A stretch of 43,081 bases of DNA from Deltaproteobacteria bacterium (GTDB lineage: Bacteria; Desulfobacterota; Binatia; HRBIN30; JACQVA1), in the NCBI GenBank assembly GCA_016210005.1, contig JACQVA010000001.1, positions 1 to 43,081 of the forward strand, written 5' to 3'. A model generated the notes under the pieces. It was given only the letters and a program-made list of their open reading frames with translations, was not told the DNA's origin and ran no database searches. A program made the position numbers and the translations under genes. Below are positions 8,231 through 17,866 of the stretch, piece after piece (position 1 is the first letter of the stretch; each line of letters begins with the position of its first letter).

Positions 8231-10000
8231 TTATGGTTCCCGGATCTCGTACAGACCAAATCCGTTCTCACTATACAATAGCAGCAGATACTGGCGGCTG
8301 AATTCGGCCCAGCGCTGGCCCGGCGCCGCCGCCAAGTTGTGCTGCACGTAATCGTCGAGCAGGGCGTTGGCTGTCACTAAGTGCGAGATACCTTCAGCCC
8401 GCAGCGAGCGGGCGATGGCCGCAGCGCTGTCTGCGGCCTCGATGTGGCGACGCAAGGTCCCGCCCGAGAGGCCGAAGTCGTAAACGTATTCCCGTTCACA
8501 GTAGTAACTGCGGTTGCCGAGAAACGCCAGATGAATTCGGGCGGAGGCGGGCAGCTGCGAGTTGGCGACCCGCAACACGGGATACTCGGGAATGAACTGG
8601 GCGATGTAAGCATGGCGATCCAGCCTGCCGCTCAGATACGACAGCGGGGCCAGGCGCAGCCACAGCTGCCCGCAGTGGCCCGCGCTGAAGAGCAACGCAC
8701 CGCCGAGAGCCAGCCCCGCCAAGGCGGCGGTGGCACCGCCGGCGCGGTGCAGGTGCAGCCAGTACTGCACGGTGAGCAACACCAGCGGGGCGACGATCGC
8801 GATGCTGTAGCGCACCCGCAAAGCGGTGAGCAAGAACGCCGACAGCGCAAAACCGGCGGCGTAGGCCGCCAGCAGCCACTCGCGGCGGCTCGCGCCCCGC
8901 CTCACGGCGGCAAAGCCCAGCAGGAGCAGCGGGCTGAGGACGCCGTCGAAACGGGCCGGATCGCCCTCACGACCGGTGATGAAGATGCGCACCGGCAATA
9001 GCGCGATCTCGAGCCAGCTCTCGCCGTAAAGCGCCCGGCGCTGCGTCAGGAAGTCGAGGCTGGCCCGCGCCGGCAACGGGCGCCCATGGAGCAGGGTATT
9101 GAACAAGGGGAAGATGGGGTTGCCGGTCTCGGTCCAGTTCTTGATCAACCATGGTGACGGCACCACCAGCGCTGCCGCGATGAAGATCGCGGCGGCTGCC
9201 AGCTGCCGGCGGTTGCTCATCGCCGGTTGTGGCAGGAGCACGGTGCCGGCCGCCAGCAAGGGAATGACGAGCATGCCGTTGTACTTGGTGGCGCCCGCGC
9301 AACCCGCCAGCAACCCAGCGGTGATCAGCCATCCGGGGCGCGGCTGCTCCGCCCAGGTCAACAGCGCCACCAGCGCGCCGGTGGCGTAGAAGAGCAACCC
9401 CAGATCGACGTAGGCGCTGGCCGCCAGCACGAACACCACCGGAGTGCTGAGCACCAGTAGCGCCGCGAGCGCAGCGGCGCCGGGGCCTTCCTGCCGCCGG
9501 ACATAGAGCGCGAGCAGGGCCGCGCTGGCGAGGCCGTAGAGCAAGTGCAGGAACTTCGGCAGCTGGTCCGGCAGCCCGAGCAGCAGCGGCGTGTACGCCA
9601 TCTCCAGCAGCATCGGGTAGTACGACTGCTCGGCAAACGGAATCTCGACAATGCGCTGCACTCGCAGGTACAGCGCCGGCAGCGCAAGGTGATGGGTCAG
9701 CTCGTCGCGGGCCACCGGCGGCACTAAGTTGAGCACCGCCAGCGCCGCAGCGAGCAACAGGATCCCGGTACCGGCTGCCGCCGCCGGCCGGCTTGATGGC
9801 CACAGGGTGAACGCCGCCGCAAGGCAGACGGCGAGCAAGGCCGCGGCAATCAGTGCGGGCACCAGCAAGGCCGGCGCGGCGAAGGCGCTGGCGCTGGCCC
9901 GTCCCCACAGCAGGTAGACATCCCCGAGCACACCGGTCCCCACGGCGGCCAGCAGCGACCACCACAGGGCCGTGGTTGCCTCGGGGCGGGGACTGCTCAC
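8231..10000 (-). CDS. GT39/ArnT-like membrane glycosyltransferase
   Basis: A 589-aa polytopic protein with roughly a dozen hydrophobic segments and a C-terminal soluble tail. ARDELTHHLALPALYL, in the first large loop, carries the acidic pair expected for GT-C fold enzymes, which take sugar from a polyprenyl-phosphate donor on the outer face of the membrane. YYPMLLEMAYTPLLL and KYNGMLVIPLL are also typical of GT39-like proteins. The acceptor is unknown. The start is a GTG overlapping the stop of the ABC permease gene (GTGA), so the two are translationally coupled. Confidence 0.72.
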   Translation of the reverse strand: MSSPRPEATTALWWSLLAAVGTGVLGDVYLLWGRASASAFAAPALLVPALIAAALLAVCLAAAFTLWPSSRPAAAAGTGILLLAAALAVLNLVPPVARDELTHHLALPALYLRVQRIVEIPFAEQSYYPMLLEMAYTPLLLGLPDQLPKFLHLLYGLASAALLALYVRRQEGPGAAALAALLVLSTPVVFVLAASAYVDLGLLFYATGALVALLTWAEQPRPGWLITAGLLAGCAGATKYNGMLVIPLLAAGTVLLPQPAMSNRRQLAAAAIFIAAALVVPSPWLIKNWTETGNPIFPLFNTLLHGRPLPARASLDFLTQRRALYGESWLEIALLPVRIFITGREGDPARFDGVLSPLLLLGFAAVRRGASRREWLLAAYAAGFALSAFLLTALRVRYSIAIVAPLVLLTVQYWLHLHRAGGATAALAGLALGGALLFSAGHCGQLWLRLAPLSYLSGRLDRHAYIAQFIPEYPVLRVANSQLPASARIHLAFLGNRSYYCEREYVYDFGLSGGTLRRHIEAADSAAAIARSLRAEGISHLVTANALLDDYVQHNLAAAPGQRWAEFSRQYLLLLYSENGFGLYEIREP

Positions 10001-10764
10001 GTAAATTCCCGGCGCTGAAACAGCGCGACGCTGAGCAAGAGCGTGAGCGCCGTGTAACAGACCGCGTACAAGACGATGTGGGCAAAATACCAGGGCGAAA
10101 ATCGCTCGCCGAAGATCACTTGGTCGGCGATATTGAAGCGATCGAGGTGCGGCACGATGGCGTACAACAGGCGGGAGCCTTGCTGGACGATCGGCGGGTA
10201 TTCATCGCTGCCGAAGGCCCGCAAGTACGACGCCGAGCGCCCGGTAACGAACGCCGCCGCGGTAAACAGACCGGCCAGGGCTGGGGTCACCACAATCGAG
10301 GAGAAGAACAGGGCCAGAGCTATCAACACCATCAGTTCCAACACGACGGAGGTGGCCGCCAGCAGCAAGCGCCAGTCCACCTGCGGTTCCAGGCCGCGCA
10401 GGAAGATCAGCAGTGCCGCGCTCATCAGGGCCACCATGACCGCAACCGTCGCCAGCAAACCCAAGAACTTGCCGAGAATGAACTGCCAGCGTGCCACCGG
10501 CTTGGCCAGGATGTTGAAGATCGTGCGCTTGCCCAGCTCCTTGTTCAGCAAGTTGACGCCCAGTACGACGGTGGTGATCACGCCGAAGAGCGAGATGCTC
10601 AGCAAGCTGAAGTCCTTGATGAACTTCATCTGGTCGCCGATGGAGGCGGCGCCGAAGACCGCCGCCACCCCCACGAGTAGGAGCGCGAACAGCATGATGG
10701 AGTACAACACCTTGTTGCGAATGGCTTCGCGGGCGGTGTTGAGGGCGATGGAGAGCACTTTCAC
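9997..10764 (-). CDS. ABC-2 type transporter permease
   Basis: A 255-aa membrane protein with six predicted helices, beginning VKVLSIALNTAREAIRNKVL. The conserved region GVNLLNKELGKRTIFNILAKP follows helix 2, as in NosY-like ABC-2 permeases. The GTG at 10764 is chosen because an AAGGGGGT ribosome site precedes it and it begins one base after the upstream gene's stop. It should pair with the ATPase encoded at 12480-13418. The TMTC-like gene lies between the two halves of the transporter, which is unusual and ties the glycosyltransferases to the exporter. Confidence 0.83.
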   Translation of the reverse strand: MKVLSIALNTAREAIRNKVLYSIMLFALLLVGVAAVFGAASIGDQMKFIKDFSLLSISLFGVITTVVLGVNLLNKELGKRTIFNILAKPVARWQFILGKFLGLLATVAVMVALMSAALLIFLRGLEPQVDWRLLLAATSVVLELMVLIALALFFSSIVVTPALAGLFTAAAFVTGRSASYLRAFGSDEYPPIVQQGSRLLYAIVPHLDRFNIADQVIFGERFSPWYFAHIVLYAVCYTALTLLLSVALFQRREFT

Positions 10765-10765
10765 G

Positions 10766-12508
10766 TTACCCCCCTTCCTGCGGCAACTGCCCGGCTGTAA
10801 GCCGTTCCACCAGCGCGCGCAATTCACTATCGCTCGGATTGAGGGCGAGCGAGCGGCGCAGGATCTCGAGTCCGCGCTCGCGCTCGCCCTGGCCTAGCAA
10901 GCTGCCACCGAGGCCCTTCAAGCAGTTGGCGTTGGCGGGGGCGAAGCTCAGCGCCCGGCGACAGGCGCGTTCCGCGGCCTGGTAGTCACGCTCACGGTAG
11001 AGCAAACCGCAGAGGTTTTCGTTGGCTTTGCTGTGGGCCGGCGTAATCACCAAGGTCTTTCGATACCAGTCTTCAGCGCCCTTCGCCAATCCCTTCTGTT
11101 CGTAGATGAGGGCGATATCGAAGGCGGAGTCGTCGTAGTCGGCATAGAGCTCCAACGCCTGGCGCAAGTGCAGCGCCGCCCGATCCAGCTCTCCGCGCTC
11201 GTGTAACACCGTGCCTAAGTTGTGGTGGGCTTTGGCACTGCGGGGAGCTGTGCGTACCGTCGCGGCGAACAGCGTCAGATTGTCGCGCCAGTCGCGGTTG
11301 CGCAGCCACGTCCGCGCGCTGAAGGCAACCACCACACCGGCCAATAGGCCAAGCGCAAGCCATGCCGGGCGCATGATCCGTCGCGGCGACAGATAAGCCG
11401 CCAGCGCCACGACGAACAAGGCGACGCCGGCAGAGGGCAGATAGAGCAAGCGCTCGGCCTTCGTCGTTCCGATGGCGAACAGGAAGTTGCCGGTTAGCGA
11501 CAGGGTAACGAGCGGGAACACTGCCAGCACGCTCAGGCGCGGGTTCGGTCTAGCCCACCACAACCCGCCAAACAGACTGCCCGCCAGCAGTGCCACGCCG
11601 CACAGCGCCGGGGCTGACGCCCAGGACGCCTGCGGCACCACCTGCGACCACGAGTAGTCCGCCGACAGCACCAGTGGTACCAGCAGCAGCCCGGCGTAAT
11701 CAGTCAGCACGGCACAGGCGGTTCGGATGCGCAACTGCAGCGGGACATAGGCCAGGAAGTTATCGAGCGCTGAGGGCGGTATCGGCGAGGTGAGCGAACC
11801 GACGACTTGGGTGCGCGCCAGCACGAACAGGCCGGCAACGGCCAGGAACGGAATCCAGTGTCCGCTGCGCAGCTCTCGGCCTACAGCCGGCGCCAAACTG
11901 CCGCCGCGGTGGGCGGCCCGACACAACGTCACCAGAGGGAGAATCGTGATTCCGCTCTCCTTGCTGAACACCGCAGCGCCAAAGGCGACTAACGCCAGCG
12001 TATCCCAGCCCGGGCGCGTACTAGCCATCGCCGCCAGCGTGGCAACCAAGGCCAGCATGCCGAACAGCGCGCTCAGCAGTTCGGCCCGTCCGACGATGCT
12101 GGTGACGGCTTCGGTATGGACCGGATGCACGGCAAACAGCAGCGCCGCAACCAACGCCACCGGGCGGCTGCGACACCAGCGCCGCCCGAGCGCAAAGACC
12201 AGCGCCGTCACCAGCGCGTGCAACCCGATATTGACCGCGTGGAAGGTCCGGGCGCTGGCTGGAGCCAGCTTCTCGTTGAGGGCGTAGCTCAGCAACGTCA
12301 GCGGACGGTAGAGATCGCCCGGATAAAGCGGCGTAGCCAAGATGCCCCAGCCATCGAGCGGGCCGGTCACCAGTGGGCTCTGGCGGATGGCCAAGAGGTC
12401 ATCGAATGTGAAGTCGGCGCCTAGGGCGTTGAGGTACGGGATGATGGCCGCGCCGATCACCAAAGCCAGCGGTCCCCACTCACGGGCTAGGCGTGGCGTC
12501 GCCAACAT
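10766..12508 (-). CDS. TMTC-like GT-C glycosyltransferase with C-terminal TPR repeats
   Basis: A 580-aa protein with about ten transmembrane helices (residues 15-385) followed by three to four TPR units (about 400-575). The N-terminal loop has FTFDD, the acidic GT-C motif, then YRPLTLLSYALN and HPVHTEAVTSIVGRAELLSA, hallmarks of the TMTC family. In animals TMTC1-4 are linked to O-mannosylation of cadherins; bacterial homologues are poorly characterised. The TPR region probably lies outside the membrane and binds the protein acceptor. The ATG at 12508 overlaps the ATPase gene by 29 bp. A TTG further upstream (12562) would overlap by 83 bp, so the exact start is uncertain. Confidence 0.78.
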   Translation of the reverse strand: MLATPRLAREWGPLALVIGAAIIPYLNALGADFTFDDLLAIRQSPLVTGPLDGWGILATPLYPGDLYRPLTLLSYALNEKLAPASARTFHAVNIGLHALVTALVFALGRRWCRSRPVALVAALLFAVHPVHTEAVTSIVGRAELLSALFGMLALVATLAAMASTRPGWDTLALVAFGAAVFSKESGITILPLVTLCRAAHRGGSLAPAVGRELRSGHWIPFLAVAGLFVLARTQVVGSLTSPIPPSALDNFLAYVPLQLRIRTACAVLTDYAGLLLVPLVLSADYSWSQVVPQASWASAPALCGVALLAGSLFGGLWWARPNPRLSVLAVFPLVTLSLTGNFLFAIGTTKAERLLYLPSAGVALFVVALAAYLSPRRIMRPAWLALGLLAGVVVAFSARTWLRNRDWRDNLTLFAATVRTAPRSAKAHHNLGTVLHERGELDRAALHLRQALELYADYDDSAFDIALIYEQKGLAKGAEDWYRKTLVITPAHSKANENLCGLLYRERDYQAAERACRRALSFAPANANCLKGLGGSLLGQGERERGLEILRRSLALNPSDSELRALVERLTAGQLPQEGG

Positions 12509-13418
12509 ATGCAAGATAGCGTTCTTCGAGCGAGGGCTGCTCGGGCGTGATTGACTCGACAAAACCGTTGGCGGCTGCGATCAAGGCAACGGCACGCTGC
12601 AAGGCTGGGCGGTCCGGGAGCCGGAACGACCACTGCGGGCCGCTCGCGCTCCCGCCCAGCTGGTGACCGAGTTGCTGCAGTTGAGGCAGCACCGCCGCCG
12701 GTAGCGCGCTCGCCGTGAGCGCAAACGGCCCAGCCGCCTCGCCGCTGCGCGCCATTTCCACAACTTCGCGCACGCGGCCGGCAACCAGAATGGCCACCCG
12801 ATCACACAGCGCTTCGGTGTCCGGCAGAATGTGCGACGAGAAGATCACGGTCATGCCCTCGTCGTGGAGTTCGGCAATGAGGTCGCGCATTTCCTTGCGG
12901 CCGGTAGGATCGAGTCCCGACATCGGCTCGTCGAGGATAGCGAGCTGGGGCCGGTGAATGATGGCTTGGGCGATGCCGACGCGCTGTAAGTTGCCTTTGG
13001 ACAGCTGGCGCATGGTGCGCCGCAGGAAGGGCCCGAGTTGGAGGCGCTCCACCAGCGCAGCTACCCGCCGGCGGCGCTCGGCGCCCGCGACACCGGCGAG
13101 CTGGGCGTAGAAGTGCAGGGTTTCATCGACCGTGAGGTAATCGTAGAAATAGGGCTGCTCGGGCAAGAATCCCATGCGGCTCCTGGCCCGTGGCAGGGTT
13201 ACCGGCAGGCCGTCGAAGAGCACCTGTCCGCGGCTGGGGCGGAGCAGGCCCAGCATCAGCTTGACGGTGGTGGTCTTGCCGGCCCCGTTGGGTCCGATCA
13301 GGCCGAAGACCTCACCGGGGCGGAGCGAGATCGAGACATCTTCGAGCACGCGGATCGGACGCAGCGTCCAGTTGTGCCGGTAGTGCTTCGACAGTCCGAC
13401 GGCTTCCAGCAAGGCCAT
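12480..13418 (-). CDS. ABC transporter ATP-binding protein (ABC-2 exporter type)
   Basis: A 312-aa nucleotide-binding subunit. Walker A is GPNGAGKTT at 42-50 and the signature is LSKGNLQR (the LSKG form common in NosF/CcmA-type exporters). Walker B is [12 protein letters not shown] and the switch His is in FSSHIL. About 90 residues beyond the ATPase core may be regulatory. The ATG at 13418 begins 2 bp after the upstream gene's stop; a GTG at 13424 would overlap it as GTGA. The partner permease is encoded at 9997-10764. Confidence 0.88.
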   Translation of the reverse strand: MALLEAVGLSKHYRHNWTLRPIRVLEDVSISLRPGEVFGLIGPNGAGKTTTVKLMLGLLRPSRGQVLFDGLPVTLPRARSRMGFLPEQPYFYDYLTVDETLHFYAQLAGVAGAERRRRVAALVERLQLGPFLRRTMRQLSKGNLQRVGIAQAIIHRPQLAILDEPMSGLDPTGRKEMRDLIAELHDEGMTVIFSSHILPDTEALCDRVAILVAGRVREVVEMARSGEAAGPFALTASALPAAVLPQLQQLGHQLGGSASGPQWSFRLPDRPALQRAVALIAAANGFVESITPEQPSLEERYLAYVGDATPSP

Positions 13419-13420
13419 AG

Positions 13421-14413
13421 TCACCAATGCACCGGGTTGCCCTGGCGATACTGCTCACGCGCCTTGCTGGTATAGAGGCGCAACGGCGACTGGCCGGACG
13501 TGCTGCGCACCGCCCCGGTGGCTGGATCAAACACGTAGTGGCCGCCGAACGGCTCGCGCGGCAGCGCGGAGATGACCGCCGCCGTCACCAGGGCGTCGAG
13601 ATTCTCCGGTGGCTGCCCGAACTGCTCGTGGTAACGCCGCACCGCCTCGGTCAAGGCCTCGAGATGGCGGCCAAGCGTCAGTTCGTGGAGGCGCTGTTGG
13701 ACCACTTGGCGCAAAGAGTCGTCCCGCGTCGAGGCCGCCAGTTCCGTCAGGAAGGACTCGGCCGCCCGGTTGTCCACGCCTTGCGCATAGATGATAGCCG
13801 CTAGCCGAGATACATACGGATCAGCACCAGGCAGAGCTGCCGCACGGCCCAGATGAAACGCTGCCGGCTGCAGGTCATCTTTGAAGAAGTAGTAATTGAA
13901 GCCCACCAACCAGTGCAGATACCAATCATCCGGGAATTGTCGCAAGCCCTTGTGCAGCAAGGCGATCCCATCGTCGGGCAGGTTGGCCTCCCAGGGCAAG
14001 ATCACGCCGGCAAAACGGTAGACATGCTGGGCCCGCGGGTCCAAGTCGGTGACCACCTCGCACATCTTCGCCAACCAGCGATACGAGCGGTCGCTGCGGT
14101 AGTGGAGGCCGAAGTAACTGATAGTGCGAAACCACAGAACGTCGGCGACCGCGCTGGCATGGCCGAGCGAGGCCACACGCACAAAGCGGGAATCGGGCAC
14201 ATAGGTGAAATCGTGCTCACCGGCCGGCGGCTGAGTTTGTTCAAGTACACCGCTGGCGTAGCGTAAGCCGGCGGCGAGAGCGACGGCCGTACCGGCCATG
14301 ACGATGCCGGCGAGCGACCGGAGCAACGGCGCGTGGGCGTGGACTGTACCGGCAGCAGGTGGGCGGCGGCTGCGCGGAAGCTGGTGCCCCGCGGTGACAT
14401 TGCTGTTGGTCAT
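13421..14413 (-). CDS. Membrane-anchored TPR-like protein, unknown function
   Basis: A 330-aa protein with one N-terminal transmembrane helix (about residues 35-55) and a helical, TPR-like domain facing the periplasm. Visible elements are SVADVLWFRTISYFG-type alternation, YRFAGVILPWEANLPDDGIALL, and a run of paired helices. The last 90 residues (PPENLDALVTAAVISALPREPFGGHYVFDP) resemble the C-terminal segment of some pseudopilin-like proteins. It is the first gene of the six-gene unit and runs into the ABC ATPase gene, so it may be an accessory or acceptor of the glycosyltransferase/exporter system. No specific family is recognised. The start at 14413 follows GTAGGG. Confidence 0.62.
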   Translation of the reverse strand: MTNSNVTAGHQLPRSRRPPAAGTVHAHAPLLRSLAGIVMAGTAVALAAGLRYASGVLEQTQPPAGEHDFTYVPDSRFVRVASLGHASAVADVLWFRTISYFGLHYRSDRSYRWLAKMCEVVTDLDPRAQHVYRFAGVILPWEANLPDDGIALLHKGLRQFPDDWYLHWLVGFNYYFFKDDLQPAAFHLGRAAALPGADPYVSRLAAIIYAQGVDNRAAESFLTELAASTRDDSLRQVVQQRLHELTLGRHLEALTEAVRRYHEQFGQPPENLDALVTAAVISALPREPFGGHYVFDPATGAVRSTSGQSPLRLYTSKAREQYRQGNPVHW

Positions 14414-14614
14414 CCCTACGTCCCTACCTCCGGAATCGGGCACTCCCGCGCACAGTCGAGCCACGGGTAACAAACCATCGCACAAATGCAAGCAGGAAGT
14501 GCACAGCCAGTCAGTGGGATAGCGGGCGTGAAGTCTGAGTCGGCGTGAAAGCGGCGGCTTGCTGTGCGCGGGAGTGGTGTAGTACGAAACAGGCCGGATG
14601 GTGGAGGTTGGGCA

Positions 14615-17600
14615 ATGACCCTGAGGCTGGCGCGGGTGGCGCCGTTGTTGTTCGGCTCCGGGGCGTGCGCGCTGATCTATCAAGTGGCGTGGCTGCGGGA
14701 GATGCGCCTGATCTTCGGGGCCTCGACCGCGGCCTCCGCGGCGGTGCTGGCGATCTTCATGGGCGGGCTCGGCCTGGGCAGCGCGCTCCTGGGGCGGCGG
14801 GCCGACCGCCACCCGCGGCCGCTGGCCTTCTATGCCAATCTGGAGTTGATGATCGCGGCCTCAGCCGCTTTGACTCCAGGCCTGGTGTGGATTGCGCGGC
14901 AAGCGTACGTCGCGCTCGGCGGCTCGGTGGTGTTGGGGTTGGGCCTGGCAACCATCACGCGATTGCTGCTGGCGACGCTGGTGCTGTGCGTGCCGACGAT
15001 CCTGATGGGCGGCACGCTGCCCGCCGCCGCCAAGGCGGTGGAAACCGACGAAGACATCAACCGGCGGCATCTCGCGGTGCTTTACGGTACCAACACCCTG
15101 GGCGCGGTCACCGGCGCGTTCGTCTCCACCTTCTTCATGCTCGAAGTGTTGGGGACGCGCAGCACGCTCTGGTGTGCCGCGCTGTTCAACGTGTTAGTCG
15201 GAATCACCGCGCGTGCCATGGCGCGCCGGCAGGGGACGCGCCCGGCGGCGCCGCCGGCTATAGCAGCCGATGAGGCAACAACGGCAGTAGCACCGGCGGG
15301 GTTTGTTTTGGGTGCGGCGGCGGCCGTCGGCTTCTCCTTCTTGCTCATGGAGCTGGTGTGGTATCGCATGCTCGGGCCGTTGTTGGGCGGTTCGTCCTTC
15401 ACCTTCGGACTCATTCTGGCGGTGGCGCTGTTCGGCATCGGGGTGGGGGGCGTGGCCTACGCGCTGACCGGCAACCAACGGCGCGCAACGCTCACCGGTT
15501 TTGCGCTGACGTGCTCGCTCGAAGCCGTCTGCGTAGCGTATCCCTATGCCTTGGGCGATCGCGTTGCGTTCCTCGCCATCTTGTTACGCCCATTAGGCAG
15601 CCTCGGATTCGGCGGGTTGGTACTGAGCTGGGCGCTGGTTACCGGGCTGGTGGTGTTGCCGGCCGCGGTCATATCCGGAATCCAATTTCCGCTGTTGATT
15701 GCACTCCTCGGCCGCGGGGGTGAGCGCGTCGGGCGCCACGTGGGCCAGGCGTACGCCTGGAACACCCTGGGCGCGATCGCCGGCTCACTGGCCGGTGGTT
15801 TCGGGTTGTTGCCGGGCCTATCGGCGCCGGGCGCGTGGTCTGCAGTGGTGATAATTTTGGTGGCGCTCGGGGTCGTGGCAACCGTCTTGGGGTTGCGGGC
15901 AGAGCGCCAACTGCTGCGCACGGCCCTGCCGGTGGCGGCGGCGCTGACTGCGATACTGATGCTGCGGGCTACGGGACCGACGGCGGCGTGGCGACACAGC
16001 CCGATCGGGGCTGGACGCGCGGACCAAGCCCACGCCACGCGCAATAGCTTGCAAGACTGGGCCAACGCCCGCCGCCGTCACGTTCGCTGGCAGGTGGACG
16101 GCGTCGAGAGCAGCGTAGCACTGGATGCCGGCAACTCGTACGCCTTCGTGGTCAACGGCAAGACCGACGGCAACGCGCGCAACGATGCCCCAACGCAGGT
16201 GATGACCGGCCTGGTGGGAGCCATCCTGCACCCGCAAGCGCGCCGAGCTTTGGTGGTGGGCTTGGGCACCGGCAGCAGTGCCGGCTGGCTCGGGGCCGTC
16301 CCGACGATGGAACGGGTGGATGTAGTGGAACTTGAGCCCGCGATTGTCGACGTGGCTCGCGCCTGCACCCCGGTCAATCAGGACGTATTGGCCAATCCGA
16401 AAGTGCGGATTCACATCGCCGATGCGCGCGAGGTACTGCTGACTACGCCCGAGCGCTACGATCTGATCTTCTCCGAGCCCTCCAACCCTTACCGAGCCGG
16501 CATCGCCAGCTTGTTCACACGGGAGTTCTATGAGTCGGCCGCATTGCGCTTGGCCGAGGGCGGTATCTTCTTGCAGTGGCTGCAAGCATACGAGGTCGAT
16601 AGCCAAACCGTCCGCACCGTCTTCGCCACCCTGGCATCGGTATTCCCGTCGGTGGAGGTTTGGCGAACGGCTGATGTGGATCTGTTGCTGCTGGGGACAA
16701 TGAAGCCGATCAGGTACGACCTGCCGGCTTTGCGGGCCCGGGTGCAGCAGGAACCCTTCAAGACGGCGCTGGCCGTCGCTTGGCGCACAACCAGTGTCGA
16801 AGGATTCCTGGCGCGCTACGTCGCCGGTCCGTCGCTCGTTTCGGCGATCGCTCAACTCGAAGGCAGCTTTCTCAACACCGATGATCAGACGCTGGTTGAG
16901 TATGCCATGGCTCGCAGCGTGGGAAGGAGCAACCTGTTCAACATCGCCGATCTGCGGCAACTTGCGCGCGCACGGCGGGAAGACCGCCCACCGTTAGGCA
17001 GCGAGGCGCTCGATTGGGCCGGGGTGGAGGACGAGCGCATTGCGCTGTACACTGCAGTGGGCGTTGCTCCGCCGCTGTGGAGTGACTTGACCGCCGACCA
17101 GCAATCGCGCGCAAAGGCCCAGATCAAGTATCTGGAGGGCAATTCCGCCGCCGCGCTGGCGGCGTGGCGTGCGCAATCCCGCGAGCCGGTGGGGCTGGTC
17201 GAGCTGCTCGTGCTCGGGGAGGTCTTGGCCGATCGTGGCGATGAAGCCGCCGCCCGCTATATCGAATCATTGCGCCACCAACAGCCGATCGAGGCCGATG
17301 CCATGCTCGGCCACCTGCGCTGGCGGCAAGGGCGGTTGCAGGAGGCGGCCGCCGCGCTCACGGCTGCGTTCATCGCCTATCGGAGCGATCCGTGGCCGCT
17401 GCCGCACGTGCTGGGCCGGGCTCTTGAGGTGGCAACAGCGGTTGCAGCGGCAGACAAACAATTGGGCGAGCAGCTGCTCGAGGCCTTGACCACGCCCTTC
17501 GCGATCCTGGCGCTCGATGAAGAACGCCGCTCAGCGGTGCTGAAGATCGCCACGCAATTGAATTTCGACAAGTACTGTTTGCCTGCGCTGGAGGCGCTGG

Positions 17601-17815
17601 AGCCGCACGCCCCGTGGCAGCGCGAGGTGCTGCGTGCGCGCGTTCGGTGCTATCGCGCCGCGGGACACCCGCGGGTGGAGCAGGCTGAGGAAGATTGGGG
17701 GGCGTTCTTGGCGGGTGAACCAGCGGCTTTTGGGCGTGGGCTGGAGGCGGCCGCACCGGAAGCCGCAGCTGGCGTAGAAGCTTCAACCAGCACCAAGAGA
17801 ACTGGTGCACAGTGA
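14615..17815 (+). CDS. Fused multi-TM / spermidine-synthase-like methyltransferase-fold protein
   Basis: A 1066-aa protein. The first 450 residues form two blocks of hydrophobic helices (FGSGACALIYQVAWLREM at the start). Residues of about 510-735 form a spermidine-synthase-like Rossmann domain: ALVVGLGTGSSAGWL, VDVVELEPAIVDVAR, and YDLIFSEPSNPYRAG. The last 330 residues are TPR-like helices. Proteins with this order are widespread but mostly uncharacterised, and polyamine synthesis should not be assumed. The start at 14615 has GGAGG 7 nt upstream. It is divergent from the glycosyltransferase/exporter unit across 201 bp and may share regulation. A 13-bp-stem hairpin follows the stop. Confidence 0.78.
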   Translation: MTLRLARVAPLLFGSGACALIYQVAWLREMRLIFGASTAASAAVLAIFMGGLGLGSALLGRRADRHPRPLAFYANLELMIAASAALTPGLVWIARQAYVALGGSVVLGLGLATITRLLLATLVLCVPTILMGGTLPAAAKAVETDEDINRRHLAVLYGTNTLGAVTGAFVSTFFMLEVLGTRSTLWCAALFNVLVGITARAMARRQGTRPAAPPAIAADEATTAVAPAGFVLGAAAAVGFSFLLMELVWYRMLGPLLGGSSFTFGLILAVALFGIGVGGVAYALTGNQRRATLTGFALTCSLEAVCVAYPYALGDRVAFLAILLRPLGSLGFGGLVLSWALVTGLVVLPAAVISGIQFPLLIALLGRGGERVGRHVGQAYAWNTLGAIAGSLAGGFGLLPGLSAPGAWSAVVIILVALGVVATVLGLRAERQLLRTALPVAAALTAILMLRATGPTAAWRHSPIGAGRADQAHATRNSLQDWANARRRHVRWQVDGVESSVALDAGNSYAFVVNGKTDGNARNDAPTQVMTGLVGAILHPQARRALVVGLGTGSSAGWLGAVPTMERVDVVELEPAIVDVARACTPVNQDVLANPKVRIHIADAREVLLTTPERYDLIFSEPSNPYRAGIASLFTREFYESAALRLAEGGIFLQWLQAYEVDSQTVRTVFATLASVFPSVEVWRTADVDLLLLGTMKPIRYDLPALRARVQQEPFKTALAVAWRTTSVEGFLARYVAGPSLVSAIAQLEGSFLNTDDQTLVEYAMARSVGRSNLFNIADLRQLARARREDRPPLGSEALDWAGVEDERIALYTAVGVAPPLWSDLTADQQSRAKAQIKYLEGNSAAALAAWRAQSREPVGLVELLVLGEVLADRGDEAAARYIESLRHQQPIEADAMLGHLRWRQGRLQEAAAALTAAFIAYRSDPWPLPHVLGRALEVATAVAAADKQLGEQLLEALTTPFAILALDEERRSAVLKIATQLNFDKYCLPALEALEPHAPWQREVLRARVRCYRAAGHPRVEQAEEDWGAFLAGEPAAFGRGLEAAAPEAAAGVEASTSTKRTGAQ

Positions 17816-17816
17816 A

Positions 17817-17847
17817 CAAGGGGCATGGCGCCCAGCCATGCCCCTTG
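17817..17847. terminator. Bidirectional terminator hairpin
   Basis: A perfect 13-bp stem (17817-17829 with 17835-17847) and a 5-nt loop, between the convergent spermidine-synthase-like and pilin genes. The stem core AAGGGGCATGGC is the same as in the hairpin after the other pilin copy (19103-19134). Confidence 0.75.
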
Positions 17848-17866
17848 CACGCAATGCCGCGACGGC

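Noticed and set aside
222-17815. A polyamine pathway made of the LysA-like decarboxylase and the spermidine-synthase-like protein
   Set aside because: The decarboxylase has LysA-specific motifs, the genes are 13 kb apart, and the synthase-like domain is part of a large membrane protein.
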